DNA of 41,634 nucleotides, from positions 1 to 41,634 of the IMG/VR virus record IMGVR_UViG_3300005436_000281; one strand, written 5' to 3'. Shown here piece by piece: positions 15,875 to 22,215 of this stretch. The position numbers and the translations under genes are program-made. The notes below the pieces were generated by a model. It was not told the origin of the DNA, searched no databases, and was given only the letters and a program-made list of their open reading frames with translations. Each line of letters opens with the position of its first letter. The stretch's first letter is position 1. The stretch comes from a virus.

Positions 15875-16087
15875 GTGGCTTCACGTCCCCAAGGCAGTCT
15901 AGCGCATTCCGTCCCTCGTTTCGACGCTCAATTCCTCGAACGTCGCATGCGCGAGCATCGAGAGTGGCAACAAGGAAGAGCCGCTCAACATGCGAGCGAG
16001 ATCATCTGCGAAGTTGCCGCGGCTCTTGAACTCGCCGAGCAAACGCGCGCGGGCAAAGGGCCGCACAAGATCGCGAGGCTCCGATGA
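15875..16087 (+). CDS. small helical protein, unknown
   Basis: The product has 70 residues from GTG at 15875, placed 9 bases after GGAGG (15861..15865). An ATG at 15868 lies too close to that site and opens another frame. The sequence is basic at both ends with a long helix (REHREWQQGRAAQHASEIIC, then EVAAALELAEQTR). No recognised family. It is the first member of a chain of tiny genes that overlap by 4 bases (ATGA here), so the whole set is probably one early operon. Confidence 0.65.
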   Translation: MASRPQGSLAHSVPRFDAQFLERRMREHREWQQGRAAQHASEIICEVAAALELAEQTRAGKGPHKIARLR

Positions 16088-16371
16088 AACTTCTTCCCAT
16101 GCCATTGCCAGCCGGGCGCTTCCCCACCAAGCCACAGACGGCTGGCGTCGAGGGCGGCGTGTGCGGAGCCTCTGGGGGAGGTTCCGCCGCCCTCGATCTC
16201 GATCTCCCTGATCCCTTTCGCTATCAGGAGCGCCGCTGGTGCGCCAACTGCGGCGGAGAGCAGACGTTTGTCCCGGTGGATCGCTTTCCCTTCGGATGGC
16301 GCGGCTACTGCATGGGATGCGAGGACGTGGTGTATGCGATGGACACGAGGACGGCGGAGGCCTGCGCATGA
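16084..16371 (+). CDS. zinc-ribbon protein, unknown
   Basis: The product has 95 residues. The ATG overlaps the previous stop by 4 bases. The first 45 residues are Pro/Gly-rich and poorly ordered. The C-terminal part carries RRWCANCGGEQTF and GYCMGCEDVVY, a CxxC-x19-CxxC four-Cys ribbon. Such mini-proteins bind zinc and often contact nucleic acids or host transcription proteins; no target can be assigned from sequence. Confidence 0.7.
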   Translation: MKLLPMPLPAGRFPTKPQTAGVEGGVCGASGGGSAALDLDLPDPFRYQERRWCANCGGEQTFVPVDRFPFGWRGYCMGCEDVVYAMDTRTAEACA

Positions 16372-16601
16372 CCTCCGAACTCTCGAACCTCTTGCTCTTC
16401 TTCACGGCGATCGCGAAGTTCCTGCTCATCACCGGAGTCGGTCTGGGAGGAGCGGTCGTCGTCTTGGCCGAGTGCTGCGGCTTTCGAGTCGTGGCACTCG
16501 GCATCGAAAAAGTTTCGGAGCGGGCAGTTAGCCACTGTACCAGCGTCGTTCTAAGCGACGGCAACAAGCCCGCTCCGGAAGTGATGGTGAGGGCCGCATG
16601 A
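16368..16601 (+). CDS. small membrane protein, unknown
   Basis: The product has 77 residues. It has a hydrophobic N-terminal half (LLLFFTAIAKFLLITGVGLG, continuing GAVVVLAECC), enough for one long or two short membrane helices. A polar C-terminal tail ending PEVMVRAA follows. There is no cleavable signal. Start and stop both overlap their neighbours by 4 bases. An inner-membrane role such as superinfection exclusion or a holin-type function is possible; nothing decides between them. Confidence 0.65.
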   Translation: MTSELSNLLLFFTAIAKFLLITGVGLGGAVVVLAECCGFRVVALGIEKVSERAVSHCTSVVLSDGNKPAPEVMVRAA

Positions 16602-16804
16602 GCGACGATTTGACGGCTTTGATCGAACGCACGAAGCAAGGCGAGAAATTCACGCTAGCTGAGATTCGTGACTACGTGTCGCCGCAGATTTCAGGGCCGC
16701 GCGCCATGGAGTTAACCATTCGCGTTCACAACAGCGTGCAGGACCTCAGCGAAACGGAGCGGATTTGTGCTCTCGTCTGCGCGCTGATGATGGAGCTCAT
16801 CTGA
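16598..16804 (+). CDS. small acidic helical protein, unknown
   Basis: The product has 68 residues and starts MSDDLTALIERTKQGEKFTL. It has helices in the N-terminal and C-terminal thirds (DLSETERICALVCALMMELI) and a central AEIRDYVSPQISG. Two lone Cys near the C-terminus are not arranged as a ribbon. The ATG overlaps the upstream stop by 4 bases and the stop shares one base with the next ATG. No family is recognised. Confidence 0.6.
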   Translation: MSDDLTALIERTKQGEKFTLAEIRDYVSPQISGPRAMELTIRVHNSVQDLSETERICALVCALMMELI

Positions 16805-17001
16805 TGACCGAGCACTTCACGCGCAACACCGTCTCGGCCGAATTCTGGTGCGGCAAATGCTCGAAGCGCACCCAGCACCGCATCGATGATCGGCGAAAAG
16901 GCCCGTGCCTCGAATGCATCGCCAAGCTCGAAGCCCAGCACACCGAACACGCTGACTCGCCGAAACCCCCGGCGGACGAGCAGCAACTTCTCTTCGTCTG
17001 A
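16804..17001 (+). CDS. zinc-ribbon protein, unknown
   Basis: The product has 65 residues. WCGKCSKRTQHRI and GPCLECIAKLEAQ form a CxxC-x15-CxxC ribbon in the first 40 residues. A His/Pro/Glu tail ends in QQLLFV. The start overlaps the previous stop by one base. The ribbon resembles that of the gene at 16084 in spacing and basic flanks, so the two may be distant duplicates. Confidence 0.7.
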   Translation: MTEHFTRNTVSAEFWCGKCSKRTQHRIDDRRKGPCLECIAKLEAQHTEHADSPKPPADEQQLLFV

Positions 17002-17013
17002 AAGGAACGTTTC

Positions 17014-18240
17014 ATGCGTCACTTCGTCTCGCTCGTCCTTCTGCTCTGCGCCTCTGCCTTCGCGCAGCTCCCACAAAACTTCTTCACGCTCTCGACCGCG
17101 AACACCGCCGACATGCCGAAAGTCCCCTATGGCACACTCGGCCATCCCGGATCGCTCGTGTGGACGGCCGTCGAAACCAGCCGCGGCTTCTACAACTGGA
17201 AGCAGATCGACGGCTTCGTCAAAAAAGCTCCGCACGATTCGAACGGCGTCGCCCAGATCGACCTCACGCTCGGCTACACGCCGGGATGGGCCGTCGCGAA
17301 TCAATCGTCGTGCCGCAAGCTTGCAAACGGATTGCTGGCCTGCACCGCTCCGCCCGACAACCTGCAGGACTGGACCGATTTTGTCTCCGCGCTGATCTCG
17401 CACTACAACGGCATCTCCGCGCCGCACGTGGCCTTCTATGAAATCTGGAATGAGGCGAACATGCTGCAGTTCTGGAGCGGCACCGTCTCGCAGCTGGCAA
17501 CGATGGGCGCGGCCGCGTACCCGATTCTGAAGTCCGATCCCTACTCGCAGGTGTTGACCCCGAGCGTGGTGTGGCAGGCAGGGAATGGACTCGCATTCAC
17601 GCAAAGCTATTTGTCGGCAGCGCCGGCGGATGCAGTTTCCTTCCACGCCTACACCTGCAAGACGAACCTGAAATCTTCCGGCGGCTGCGCGATGCCCGAA
17701 AGCGCCGGCTCTTCGAACGCTCCGCTGCAGACGATGATTCAAAGCTTCGCCCAGATCGCGAACAGCTTGCCGTTGTTCATCTCCGAAGGCGGCTGGGGCG
17801 TGCACGGGGTCACCGATCCGGACCTGCAGGCGGCGTGGGCGGCGCACTACCTCGTTCTCGGAGCATCGTTCGCGCAGTCAGCAAACCTGACGCATCTCGC
17901 ATGGTTTGAGTGGGGCGTGCCCACGATGGCGCTCTCCGGAAACATCGAAGCATCGAGTGGGCAACCGAACGCGGCCGGCATCGCCTACGGTGTCGTTCAG
18001 TCGTGGCTCAACTCAAATGCGATCAGCTCGTGCTCGGTCTCGGGGACGATCTGGAGCTGCGCGGCCGGGGCGAACCTGATCGTGTGGGACGCTTCGCAGT
18101 CGTGCTCAAACGGTGTATGTACAACGTCGCCTTACCTGGTGACGGGATTCAGCTCCTACCAGGACATCGCGGGAGAGAACCTGGTTGTCGAGAACGGAAG
18201 CGTTGATCTAGGGATCAAGCCGCTGCTGCTGGAGCCGTGA
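17014..18240 (+). CDS. secreted glycoside hydrolase, GH-A clan (GH39/GH5-like)
   Basis: The product has 408 residues; the ATG has AAAGGA upstream. A clean signal peptide ends ASAFA-QL (cut after 17). The fold is a (beta/alpha)8 barrel by motif order: GSLVWTAVETSRGFYNW (strand with the start-of-barrel Trp), IDLTLGYTPGW, then YEIWNEAN with the acid/base Glu147. VSFHAYTC (His211) and LFISEGGWG with the nucleophile Glu258 follow. The C-terminal ~100 residues are a Cys-containing beta appendage. It should cleave a host or environmental polysaccharide outside the cytoplasm. It sits alone among tiny early genes, which makes it a cargo gene rather than an obvious tail enzyme. The substrate is unknown. 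Confidence 0.85.
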   Translation: MRHFVSLVLLLCASAFAQLPQNFFTLSTANTADMPKVPYGTLGHPGSLVWTAVETSRGFYNWKQIDGFVKKAPHDSNGVAQIDLTLGYTPGWAVANQSSCRKLANGLLACTAPPDNLQDWTDFVSALISHYNGISAPHVAFYEIWNEANMLQFWSGTVSQLATMGAAAYPILKSDPYSQVLTPSVVWQAGNGLAFTQSYLSAAPADAVSFHAYTCKTNLKSSGGCAMPESAGSSNAPLQTMIQSFAQIANSLPLFISEGGWGVHGVTDPDLQAAWAAHYLVLGASFAQSANLTHLAWFEWGVPTMALSGNIEASSGQPNAAGIAYGVVQSWLNSNAISSCSVSGTIWSCAAGANLIVWDASQSCSNGVCTTSPYLVTGFSSYQDIAGENLVVENGSVDLGIKPLLLEP

Positions 18241-18253
18241 AGGGAGCTGTTTA

Positions 18254-18430
18254 GTGACCTGCCGTTACTGCGGTTTCGACATGAACCAAGGAGAGCTGGG
18301 GCCGCTCTACTGCGTCTCGCATCCGGAGTCCCGCGTGTGCCCGAACTGCTTTGGTTGCCAGCAGCAGGAGCCGATTTTGCCCGCTGTCCCGTTTAGCCGT
18401 CTGCAATTCCTTGTGGAGGACTTCACATGA
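18254..18430 (+). CDS. 58-residue multi-Cys zinc-finger protein
   Basis: It starts at GTG 18254, with AAGGGA about 10 bases upstream, and ends at a TGA that overlaps the next ATG. The sequence opens MTCRYCGFDMNQGELGPLYC, then continues with VCPNCFGCQQQEP. That makes seven Cys in 58 residues, enough for two zinc sites or one binuclear site. The tail (PVPFSRLQFLVEDFT) is hydrophobic. The tight coupling on the downstream side supports it being real. Function unknown. Confidence 0.6.
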   Translation: MTCRYCGFDMNQGELGPLYCVSHPESRVCPNCFGCQQQEPILPAVPFSRLQFLVEDFT

Positions 18431-18834
18431 AAATTAAGGTTTGCGATATCAGTGGCATGGGTGGTCGCGAGAATGGCGGCTACGAATGGGGCTGTCAAGT
18501 GATCTGCGCTCGCGCCCTGCGTTTCCTTCAGCAAGCGAAGGAGTCGGGAGAGTTCCCCGAATTCCACAGCTACGAGAACATCATCGGCGTCCTTTCGCCC
18601 GACAATGCGGCGGCCAAAAGGCTCGATGAGTACATCCTGCAGCACGAAAAATTGCGCGAGTTTGGCATGACCGGAGCGATGCACCAGTACGGCATCATCC
18701 ACGCGCTGAAAATTTTCGAACTGGGGCGCGAGGGTTACTTCAAGGCGCTCACAGAAGGCGAAGGCGGTCGAGGCCCGGAAGATTTTTACGAGTTCGAAGA
18801 GGACGATGCGTTCCCGGAAAGCGTCACCGCATGA
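18427..18834 (+). CDS. conserved-looking early protein, unknown
   Basis: The product has 135 residues. It starts MKIKVCDISGMGGRENGGYE, with a compact alpha/beta look (beta start, then helix ICARALRFLQQAKES). Middle: SYENIIGVLSPDNAAAKRLD. A strongly acidic C-terminus (FYEFEEDDAFPE) follows. It has no Cys ribbon or membrane span. Coupled by ATGA at both ends. The glycine/Tyr-rich start and acidic tail do not match a family I can name. Confidence 0.7.
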   Translation: MKIKVCDISGMGGRENGGYEWGCQVICARALRFLQQAKESGEFPEFHSYENIIGVLSPDNAAAKRLDEYILQHEKLREFGMTGAMHQYGIIHALKIFELGREGYFKALTEGEGGRGPEDFYEFEEDDAFPESVTA

Positions 18835-19169
18835 CCGCACGCGAACTGCTCGACGAGATCCTCTCCCAGGGGCCGCGTTCCGACGCATTGCCGCTCGAAT
18901 GCCGCCTGATCTTCCGCCAGTTGGCCGACAACCTGCACCAGGTCCGGCTGCGCAACGGCACGCTGCTGCGCGATCTCTCCGACGTCCGGGAACTGTTCAA
19001 GGAACTGGTCGAGGAGCTCGCGCCGGCGCCGAGGAACGGCAGCGTTGCCAGCCGATTCAATCTCGACTTCTGCCCCGACTGCGGCCACGTGCATGTCGAG
19101 GACAGCGAGTGCAGCTTTCCGATCGGCGGCGGAAGAGTGTGTCGCTGTGAGAGGCAGGTGCCGGCGTGA
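18831..19169 (+). CDS. helical protein with C-terminal zinc ribbon
   Basis: The product has 112 residues. The first ~65 are helical (MTARELLDEILSQG, FRQLADNLHQVRLRNGTLL, DVRELFKELVEELA). The last ~35 carry DFCPDCGHVHVEDSECSF and VCRCERQVPA, giving five Cys and two His in a compact ribbon. Coupled by 4-base overlaps on both sides. Helix plus ribbon suggests dimerisation plus zinc or nucleic-acid binding; this is inference. Confidence 0.7.
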   Translation: MTARELLDEILSQGPRSDALPLECRLIFRQLADNLHQVRLRNGTLLRDLSDVRELFKELVEELAPAPRNGSVASRFNLDFCPDCGHVHVEDSECSFPIGGGRVCRCERQVPA

Positions 19170-19363
19170 GCGCCTTCTGGTGGCTTCTGATTGTCGGCGT
19201 GTGGGGCATCCTCTGCTCTCTCTATGGAGACCGCGAAGGGAAGAAGCGCGGCTACGAGTTGGGCTGGAAGGCCTGCGAGGAGTGGATCGTGAAGGCGGAG
19301 TCGGACGTCGACCAGGAGCGACAGAAAATCTGGAAGGGAGAAGGGGAGCAGCGATGGCCGTGA
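19166..19363 (+). CDS. single-span membrane protein with coiled tail
   Basis: The product has 65 residues from GTG at 19166, overlapping the previous stop. Residues 3-20 (AFWWLLIVGVWGILCSLY) are a membrane helix. The rest is charged and helical (KRGYELGWKACEEWIVKAES, DVDQERQKIWKG), in the layout of a small inner-membrane spanin (short N-terminus, one span, periplasmic helix). It is far from the lysis group, so a spanin role is only a suggestion. The next gene starts inside its last codons. Confidence 0.65.
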   Translation: MSAFWWLLIVGVWGILCSLYGDREGKKRGYELGWKACEEWIVKAESDVDQERQKIWKGEGEQRWP

Positions 19364-19617
19364 ATTCTTGCACGTGTCCCTGTCACCACGCAAATGAGCG
19401 CTGCGAGCAGTGCTGCGACGGACGAGCCACAAAGCCAGGTTACCGCGAGGAGAACGACCAGGTGATCCTCACCATGAGCCGGGAAGATTATCAGCTGATG
19501 TTGATGTTGCTCGGCGCCGGAGCGGCCGGGGCACGGATTGTCTCCGGGAAAAAGGCTCTCGAATTTCTCAACCGCCTCAACCAGGGGAACCCGCACTACA
19601 CGCCATACCAGGTGTAA
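19354..19617 (+). CDS. Cys-cluster protein, unknown
   Basis: The product has 87 residues; ATG at 19354 has AAGGGGAGCA upstream. The N-terminus holds SCTCPCHHANERCEQCCDG, six Cys and two His within 20 residues, a dense metal-binding cluster. The C-terminal half is helical (SREDYQLMLMLLGAGAAGA, then IVSGKKALEFLNRLNQGN). It overlaps the preceding gene by 10 bases. The cluster could hold two zinc ions. No known family. Confidence 0.65.
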   Translation: MAVNSCTCPCHHANERCEQCCDGRATKPGYREENDQVILTMSREDYQLMLMLLGAGAAGARIVSGKKALEFLNRLNQGNPHYTPYQV

Positions 19618-19619
19618 TC

Positions 19620-19793
19620 GTGAGCCTCGGCAGCATCTGGGACGTTCCTATGGTCTGTGACACCTGCGGCAGCACGTTCCGGCTCGGCGACTGCGAAGCG
19701 AAAGACGACTACGAGCACGACGGTCCTTACGATGGAGAGATCGGTTGTCCCGTTCCTGACTGCGGCGGAACGATGCGTGAATTCGGCCGCTAG
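19620..19793 (+). CDS. 57-residue zinc-ribbon protein
   Basis: It starts at GTG 19620, three bases after the previous stop. MVCDTCGSTFRLGDC and CPVPDCGGTMREF form a ribbon-like CxxC plus Cx4C pair, joined by an acidic loop (KDDYEHDGPYDGE). This is the last gene of the rightward array; it ends 10 bases from the end of the convergent recombination operon. No terminator hairpin is visible in the gap. Confidence 0.6.
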   Translation: MSLGSIWDVPMVCDTCGSTFRLGDCEAKDDYEHDGPYDGEIGCPVPDCGGTMREFGR

Positions 19794-19803
19794 CCGCGGG
19801 GGA

Positions 19804-20514
19804 TCAGAACTCCACCTCGTCGGCATTCGGCCACTCGAGCACGTCGGCAACCCGCGACGGCTTTTTCGGCAGCCGCCGGATCTCTTCATCCACTTCATCG
19901 TTGAAGTGCAGCACCTCGGTGTTGACGGCGGTGATCAGATCGTCGTGGCGCTCGAATCGGCGCACGAACAGCTGCAGGTGCTCGGGCAGCCGCGGATCGA
20001 AGGAGACGAAGTCGCACCAGTCACGATCCGGGTTGCAGCTCAGCTCGGCGATCATCTGCGGATAGTGCTCCATCGGCACCACGCCGTCGAGCAGCCAGTT
20101 CAGGTGTGTGTTGGTGTTGGGGCATTTGATCTGCAACAGGCCTCGCTCTCCGACGAAGCCATCGGGAGAGCAGCCGAAGCGCGGAATCTGTGGATGCAAG
20201 ACGAAGCCCACGCGCTCGACCAGGACGTCGCGCTGCATCTCATAGGCGGCCCGGGCGAAGGGTTCCTGATCGAGTCCCCACTGCATCTCTTTCGAGACGT
20301 ACTGCGGGTAGGGCTGCCCGGTCAGGATTTCGCACATGATCTCCATGCGGTACTGGGCGCGGGCGGCGTTCTCGACTGTCTGTCCCTTTACTTTTTTGGT
20401 TCCGGCGACGTCCGAGAGGCGCGAGGCGGTGACGATGCCGCAACGGGCCGCAAACCACTCAGGGCTGCCCTGCTCGACGTTGAGGATGATGCCGGAGGTC
20501 AGGTGGGCGCTCAT
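19804..20514 (-). CDS. YqaJ/lambda-exonuclease-type recombination nuclease
   Basis: The product has 236 residues. The ATG at 20514 has AAAGGAGG 8 bases upstream and overlaps the upstream stop (ATGA). The fold motifs follow in order: SPEWFAARCGIVTASRL (substrate-entry Trp and Arg), MQWGLDQEPFARAAYE with Glu84, then GCSPDGF with Asp118, then LLQIKCPNTNTH with Lys130. In the family the residue two before that Lys is normally Glu; here it is Gln128. It should digest one strand of dsDNA ends to feed a single-strand annealing protein, presumably the gene at 20765. It lies at the end of the leftward operon. Confidence 0.85.
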   Translation of the reverse strand: MSAHLTSGIILNVEQGSPEWFAARCGIVTASRLSDVAGTKKVKGQTVENAARAQYRMEIMCEILTGQPYPQYVSKEMQWGLDQEPFARAAYEMQRDVLVERVGFVLHPQIPRFGCSPDGFVGERGLLQIKCPNTNTHLNWLLDGVVPMEHYPQMIAELSCNPDRDWCDFVSFDPRLPEHLQLFVRRFERHDDLITAVNTEVLHFNDEVDEEIRRLPKKPSRVADVLEWPNADEVEF

Positions 20515-20768
20515 TGCAGTGCCTCCTTTGCCCACACTGCGGCGAACTCTCTGGCGAATTCTTTCTGATCATCTTCGAGGGAGCGTAGCTCTTCGCAAAC
20601 TGAGCAAGTCACCCAGTTTTCGGCGAGCGCATCGTGGTCGATGGCGTCATCAAATTCGCCGACCTCGCGGATTCGCTGGCAGAGTTCGAGGTATCGCTCA
20701 GCGGCTTCGCGCCACTGGTCTGCGTTGAAATTGAAGTGCGAGAAACGTACGTAGATTTCTTCCGTCAT
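20511..20768 (-). CDS. small acidic protein between recombination genes
   Basis: The product has 85 residues, Glu/Asp-rich and helical (ADQWREAAERYLELCQRIRE; DQKEFAREFAAVWAKEAL). A central VTCSVCEEL CxxC is followed by no second pair. It overlaps the genes on both sides by 4 bases, so it is made together with the nuclease and the putative annealing protein. It could bridge or inhibit one of them. No family is recognised. Confidence 0.7.
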   Translation of the reverse strand: MTEEIYVRFSHFNFNADQWREAAERYLELCQRIREVGEFDDAIDHDALAENWVTCSVCEELRSLEDDQKEFAREFAAVWAKEALQ

Positions 20769-21502
20769 TGCAGTTCTCGCTTTCTCGCGTCCTTCGCCGA
20801 CATGAAGGCGTCGAGCGCGGCGCGGTCGTTGTTTTTCTTCGCCTCGTTGCCCGCGATGATGTAGCGGGATTTCAGTTCATCGAGGTCTTTTGCGTTGGCG
20901 ATCCCGAAGCAGAGATTCCTCACCCGGTCGGGATGCATGGGAGTGTAGGCCATGCGCGGCGCAATCGAGTTCGACGTGGCTTTGCCGTCCATCTCTTCGG
21001 CGGGCGTGGGCGCGTACCCGGCCATCACGACAACCCACGCGAGGACGTTGCGCAGAGCCTTCGCCTGTGCCCGCGTCTGCGCCATCGAGCGCAACTGGAA
21101 CAGCGGCTTGTCACTCCACTTCGATTCGTCGTCCATGCACATCGCTTGCGCGGCGCTGATGACCTGCCCATCAGCGCGAAGGGCTTCGGCGTGGCACTCG
21201 TAGCCCCGGACTCTTCCCTGCTCGACGTAGGATGTTGCTCTGGCCGCCACGGTGATGCCGTAGAAGCGGCCCAAGGTTTGCCAGTCTTCGAATTGCAAAA
21301 ACGTCTTGCCGTTGATGACGCATTTCAGGGGCTTGCGCTCGATCACGTCACGTAGAGCCTGTGCGGCCTTCGCGGCTTCCTGCAGCACGATCTCCGGCGC
21401 GCGCGGCATGGCGAGCTGGGCAGACTCGGGCGGACGAAGCGCCAGATGGTGGATATCTTCCGGCTGAATCTCGGGATTAAGCGGCTGCTGCACGGTTGCC
21501 AT
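20765..21502 (-). CDS. putative single-strand annealing/recombination partner
   Basis: The product has 245 residues. The ATG at 21502 has GGAAAGGA upstream; the frame is open further but reads as shadow. A helical N-terminus leads to GKTFLQFEDWQTLGRFYGIT, EQGRVRGYECHAEALR, and AQAMCMDDE, then LFQLRSMAQTRAQAKALRNV, and LAWVVVMAGYAPTPAEEM. The last block recurs in uncharacterised recombination-associated phage proteins. A Lys/Arg-rich C-terminus ends ARKRELQ. Its position in front of an exonuclease is where RecT, Bet or ERF proteins lie, so I infer an annealing role, but I do not recognise any of those families. Confidence 0.7.
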   Translation of the reverse strand: MATVQQPLNPEIQPEDIHHLALRPPESAQLAMPRAPEIVLQEAAKAAQALRDVIERKPLKCVINGKTFLQFEDWQTLGRFYGITVAARATSYVEQGRVRGYECHAEALRADGQVISAAQAMCMDDESKWSDKPLFQLRSMAQTRAQAKALRNVLAWVVVMAGYAPTPAEEMDGKATSNSIAPRMAYTPMHPDRVRNLCFGIANAKDLDELKSRYIIAGNEAKKNNDRAALDAFMSAKDARKRELQ

Positions 21503-21647
21503 AGAGGTTTTCCTTTCCAGTGAAGTTGGAATCGGAGAGCGCGACCAGCAAAACTTCGAGGGCCTTCTCCGGTTCGTTGAAGTTGAGGTGGACGATGGCG
21601 CGGACGATGGCATGGTGTTCGGCGGTGTAGCGCGGAGTCTCAGCCAC
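21477..21647 (-). CDS. 56-residue early protein, unknown
   Basis: It runs from GTG at 21647 to the TAA at 21477. The start lies inside the end of the upstream gene (8-base overlap) and the end lies 26 bases inside the next gene. The sequence VAETPRYTAEHHAIVRAIVH, then LNFNEPEKALEVLLVALSDS, reads like a compact helical protein. The overlap on both sides fits translational coupling. There is no known family, and the gene could still be a chance open frame. Confidence 0.5.
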   Translation of the reverse strand: MAETPRYTAEHHAIVRAIVHLNFNEPEKALEVLLVALSDSNFTGKENLYGNRAAAA

Positions 21648-21852
21648 GGAGCGCCTCGACTTTCCGGAAGTGGCGCAGGCAGAATTCCTGCTCCGACTTC
21701 AGATCGTGCACCGTGGCGCGTTCGTGGCAGTCGCAGTGCTCGTCCGACCAGAAGCAGGTGGTGAGGACGCGAGTGACGAGCTGGTCAATTGCCGCCGGGA
21801 ATACCTGTGGAAATTCCGGATGGGCGAGGACTGATAGAGTGGGTGCAGCCAT
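21640..21852 (-). CDS. first gene of the leftward operon, Cys/His-rich
   Basis: The product has 70 residues; the ATG at 21852 has GGAGG 8 bases upstream. The middle carries CFWSDEHCDCHERATVH and the end FCLRHFRK, giving four Cys and four His, a likely zinc site. It begins about 75 bases after the start expected from the strong leftward promoter at 21935..21963, so it should be the most highly made product of this operon. Function unknown. Confidence 0.7.
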   Translation of the reverse strand: MAAPTLSVLAHPEFPQVFPAAIDQLVTRVLTTCFWSDEHCDCHERATVHDLKSEQEFCLRHFRKVEALRG

Positions 21853-21934
21853 GATCGAGCCTCCAGTAAGGTTCGGTTGCGGTTAGCTCTGGGTGCTGTG
21901 TTGCAAGCACGCACCCGGAGCGACTACGAGAACA

Positions 21935-21963
21935 ATTATCTACCGTGGCTGCTACGGTGTCAA
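21935..21963 (-). promoter_or_regulatory. near-consensus leftward early promoter
   Basis: Read leftward, a perfect TTGACA (-35, 21958..21963) and GATAAT (-10, 21935..21940) are 17 bases apart. This is the best sigma70 promoter in the window and reads into the recombination operon. Its spacer contains an ACCGT-N7-ACGGT dyad (plus strand 21942..21958), so a dimer bound there would cover the promoter exactly as lambda-type repressors do. Confidence 0.8.
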
Positions 21964-22014
21964 GTACAAAATACGCCCGAAAAATAATACTTGCAATCCT
22001 AGCTGCTACGGTGT
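21948..22014. promoter_or_regulatory. repeated operator motif between divergent promoters
   Basis: GCTGCTACGGTGT occurs at 21948..21960 and again at 22002..22014, 54 bp apart, in direct orientation. The first copy forms the right half of the ACCGT/ACGGT dyad inside the leftward promoter. The second overlaps the spacer of the weaker rightward promoter candidate. One regulator could thus shut both directions and might loop the DNA between the sites. Confidence 0.7.
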
Positions 22015-22019
22015 AAGAC
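21991..22019 (+). promoter_or_regulatory. possible rightward early promoter
   Basis: TTGCAA (21991..21996) and TAAGAC (22014..22019) are 17 bases apart, ending 8 bases before the ATG at 22027. The -10 match is poor. The support is mainly positional: divergence from the strong leftward promoter, and the operator copy lying in its spacer. Confidence 0.4.
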
Positions 22020-22026
22020 TCTCCTC

Positions 22027-22215
22027 ATGGACCTAATGACCCAAGCCATTGAGGAGGCGCTGCGGCGAGAGATGCAGTCGCGTGGCAAACGCGGTGGCCT
22101 TGCCCGCGCACAAAATCTCACACCCGAGCAGCGCCGAAGAAGCGCCCTGAAGGCCTCCCGCGCAGCAGCCGCCGCCAGAACCAAACGCGCCAAGCAAAAG
22201 GCGAAGGCGAAGTGA
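22027..22215 (+). CDS. KGG-type small basic protein
   Basis: The product has 62 residues. An N-terminal helix (DLMTQAIEEALRREMQ) is followed by GKRGGLARAQNLTPEQRRRS and a Lys/Ala/Arg tail (AAARTKRAKQKAKAK). The GG-x-ARA-x-LTPEQR core is the same module as in the gene at 14060. The tail is histone-like and should bind nucleic acid. It is the first gene downstream of the operator region, so it could act as a regulator or DNA-compacting protein. Coupled to the next gene by a GTGA overlap. Confidence 0.7.
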   Translation: MDLMTQAIEEALRREMQSRGKRGGLARAQNLTPEQRRRSALKASRAAAAARTKRAKQKAKAK

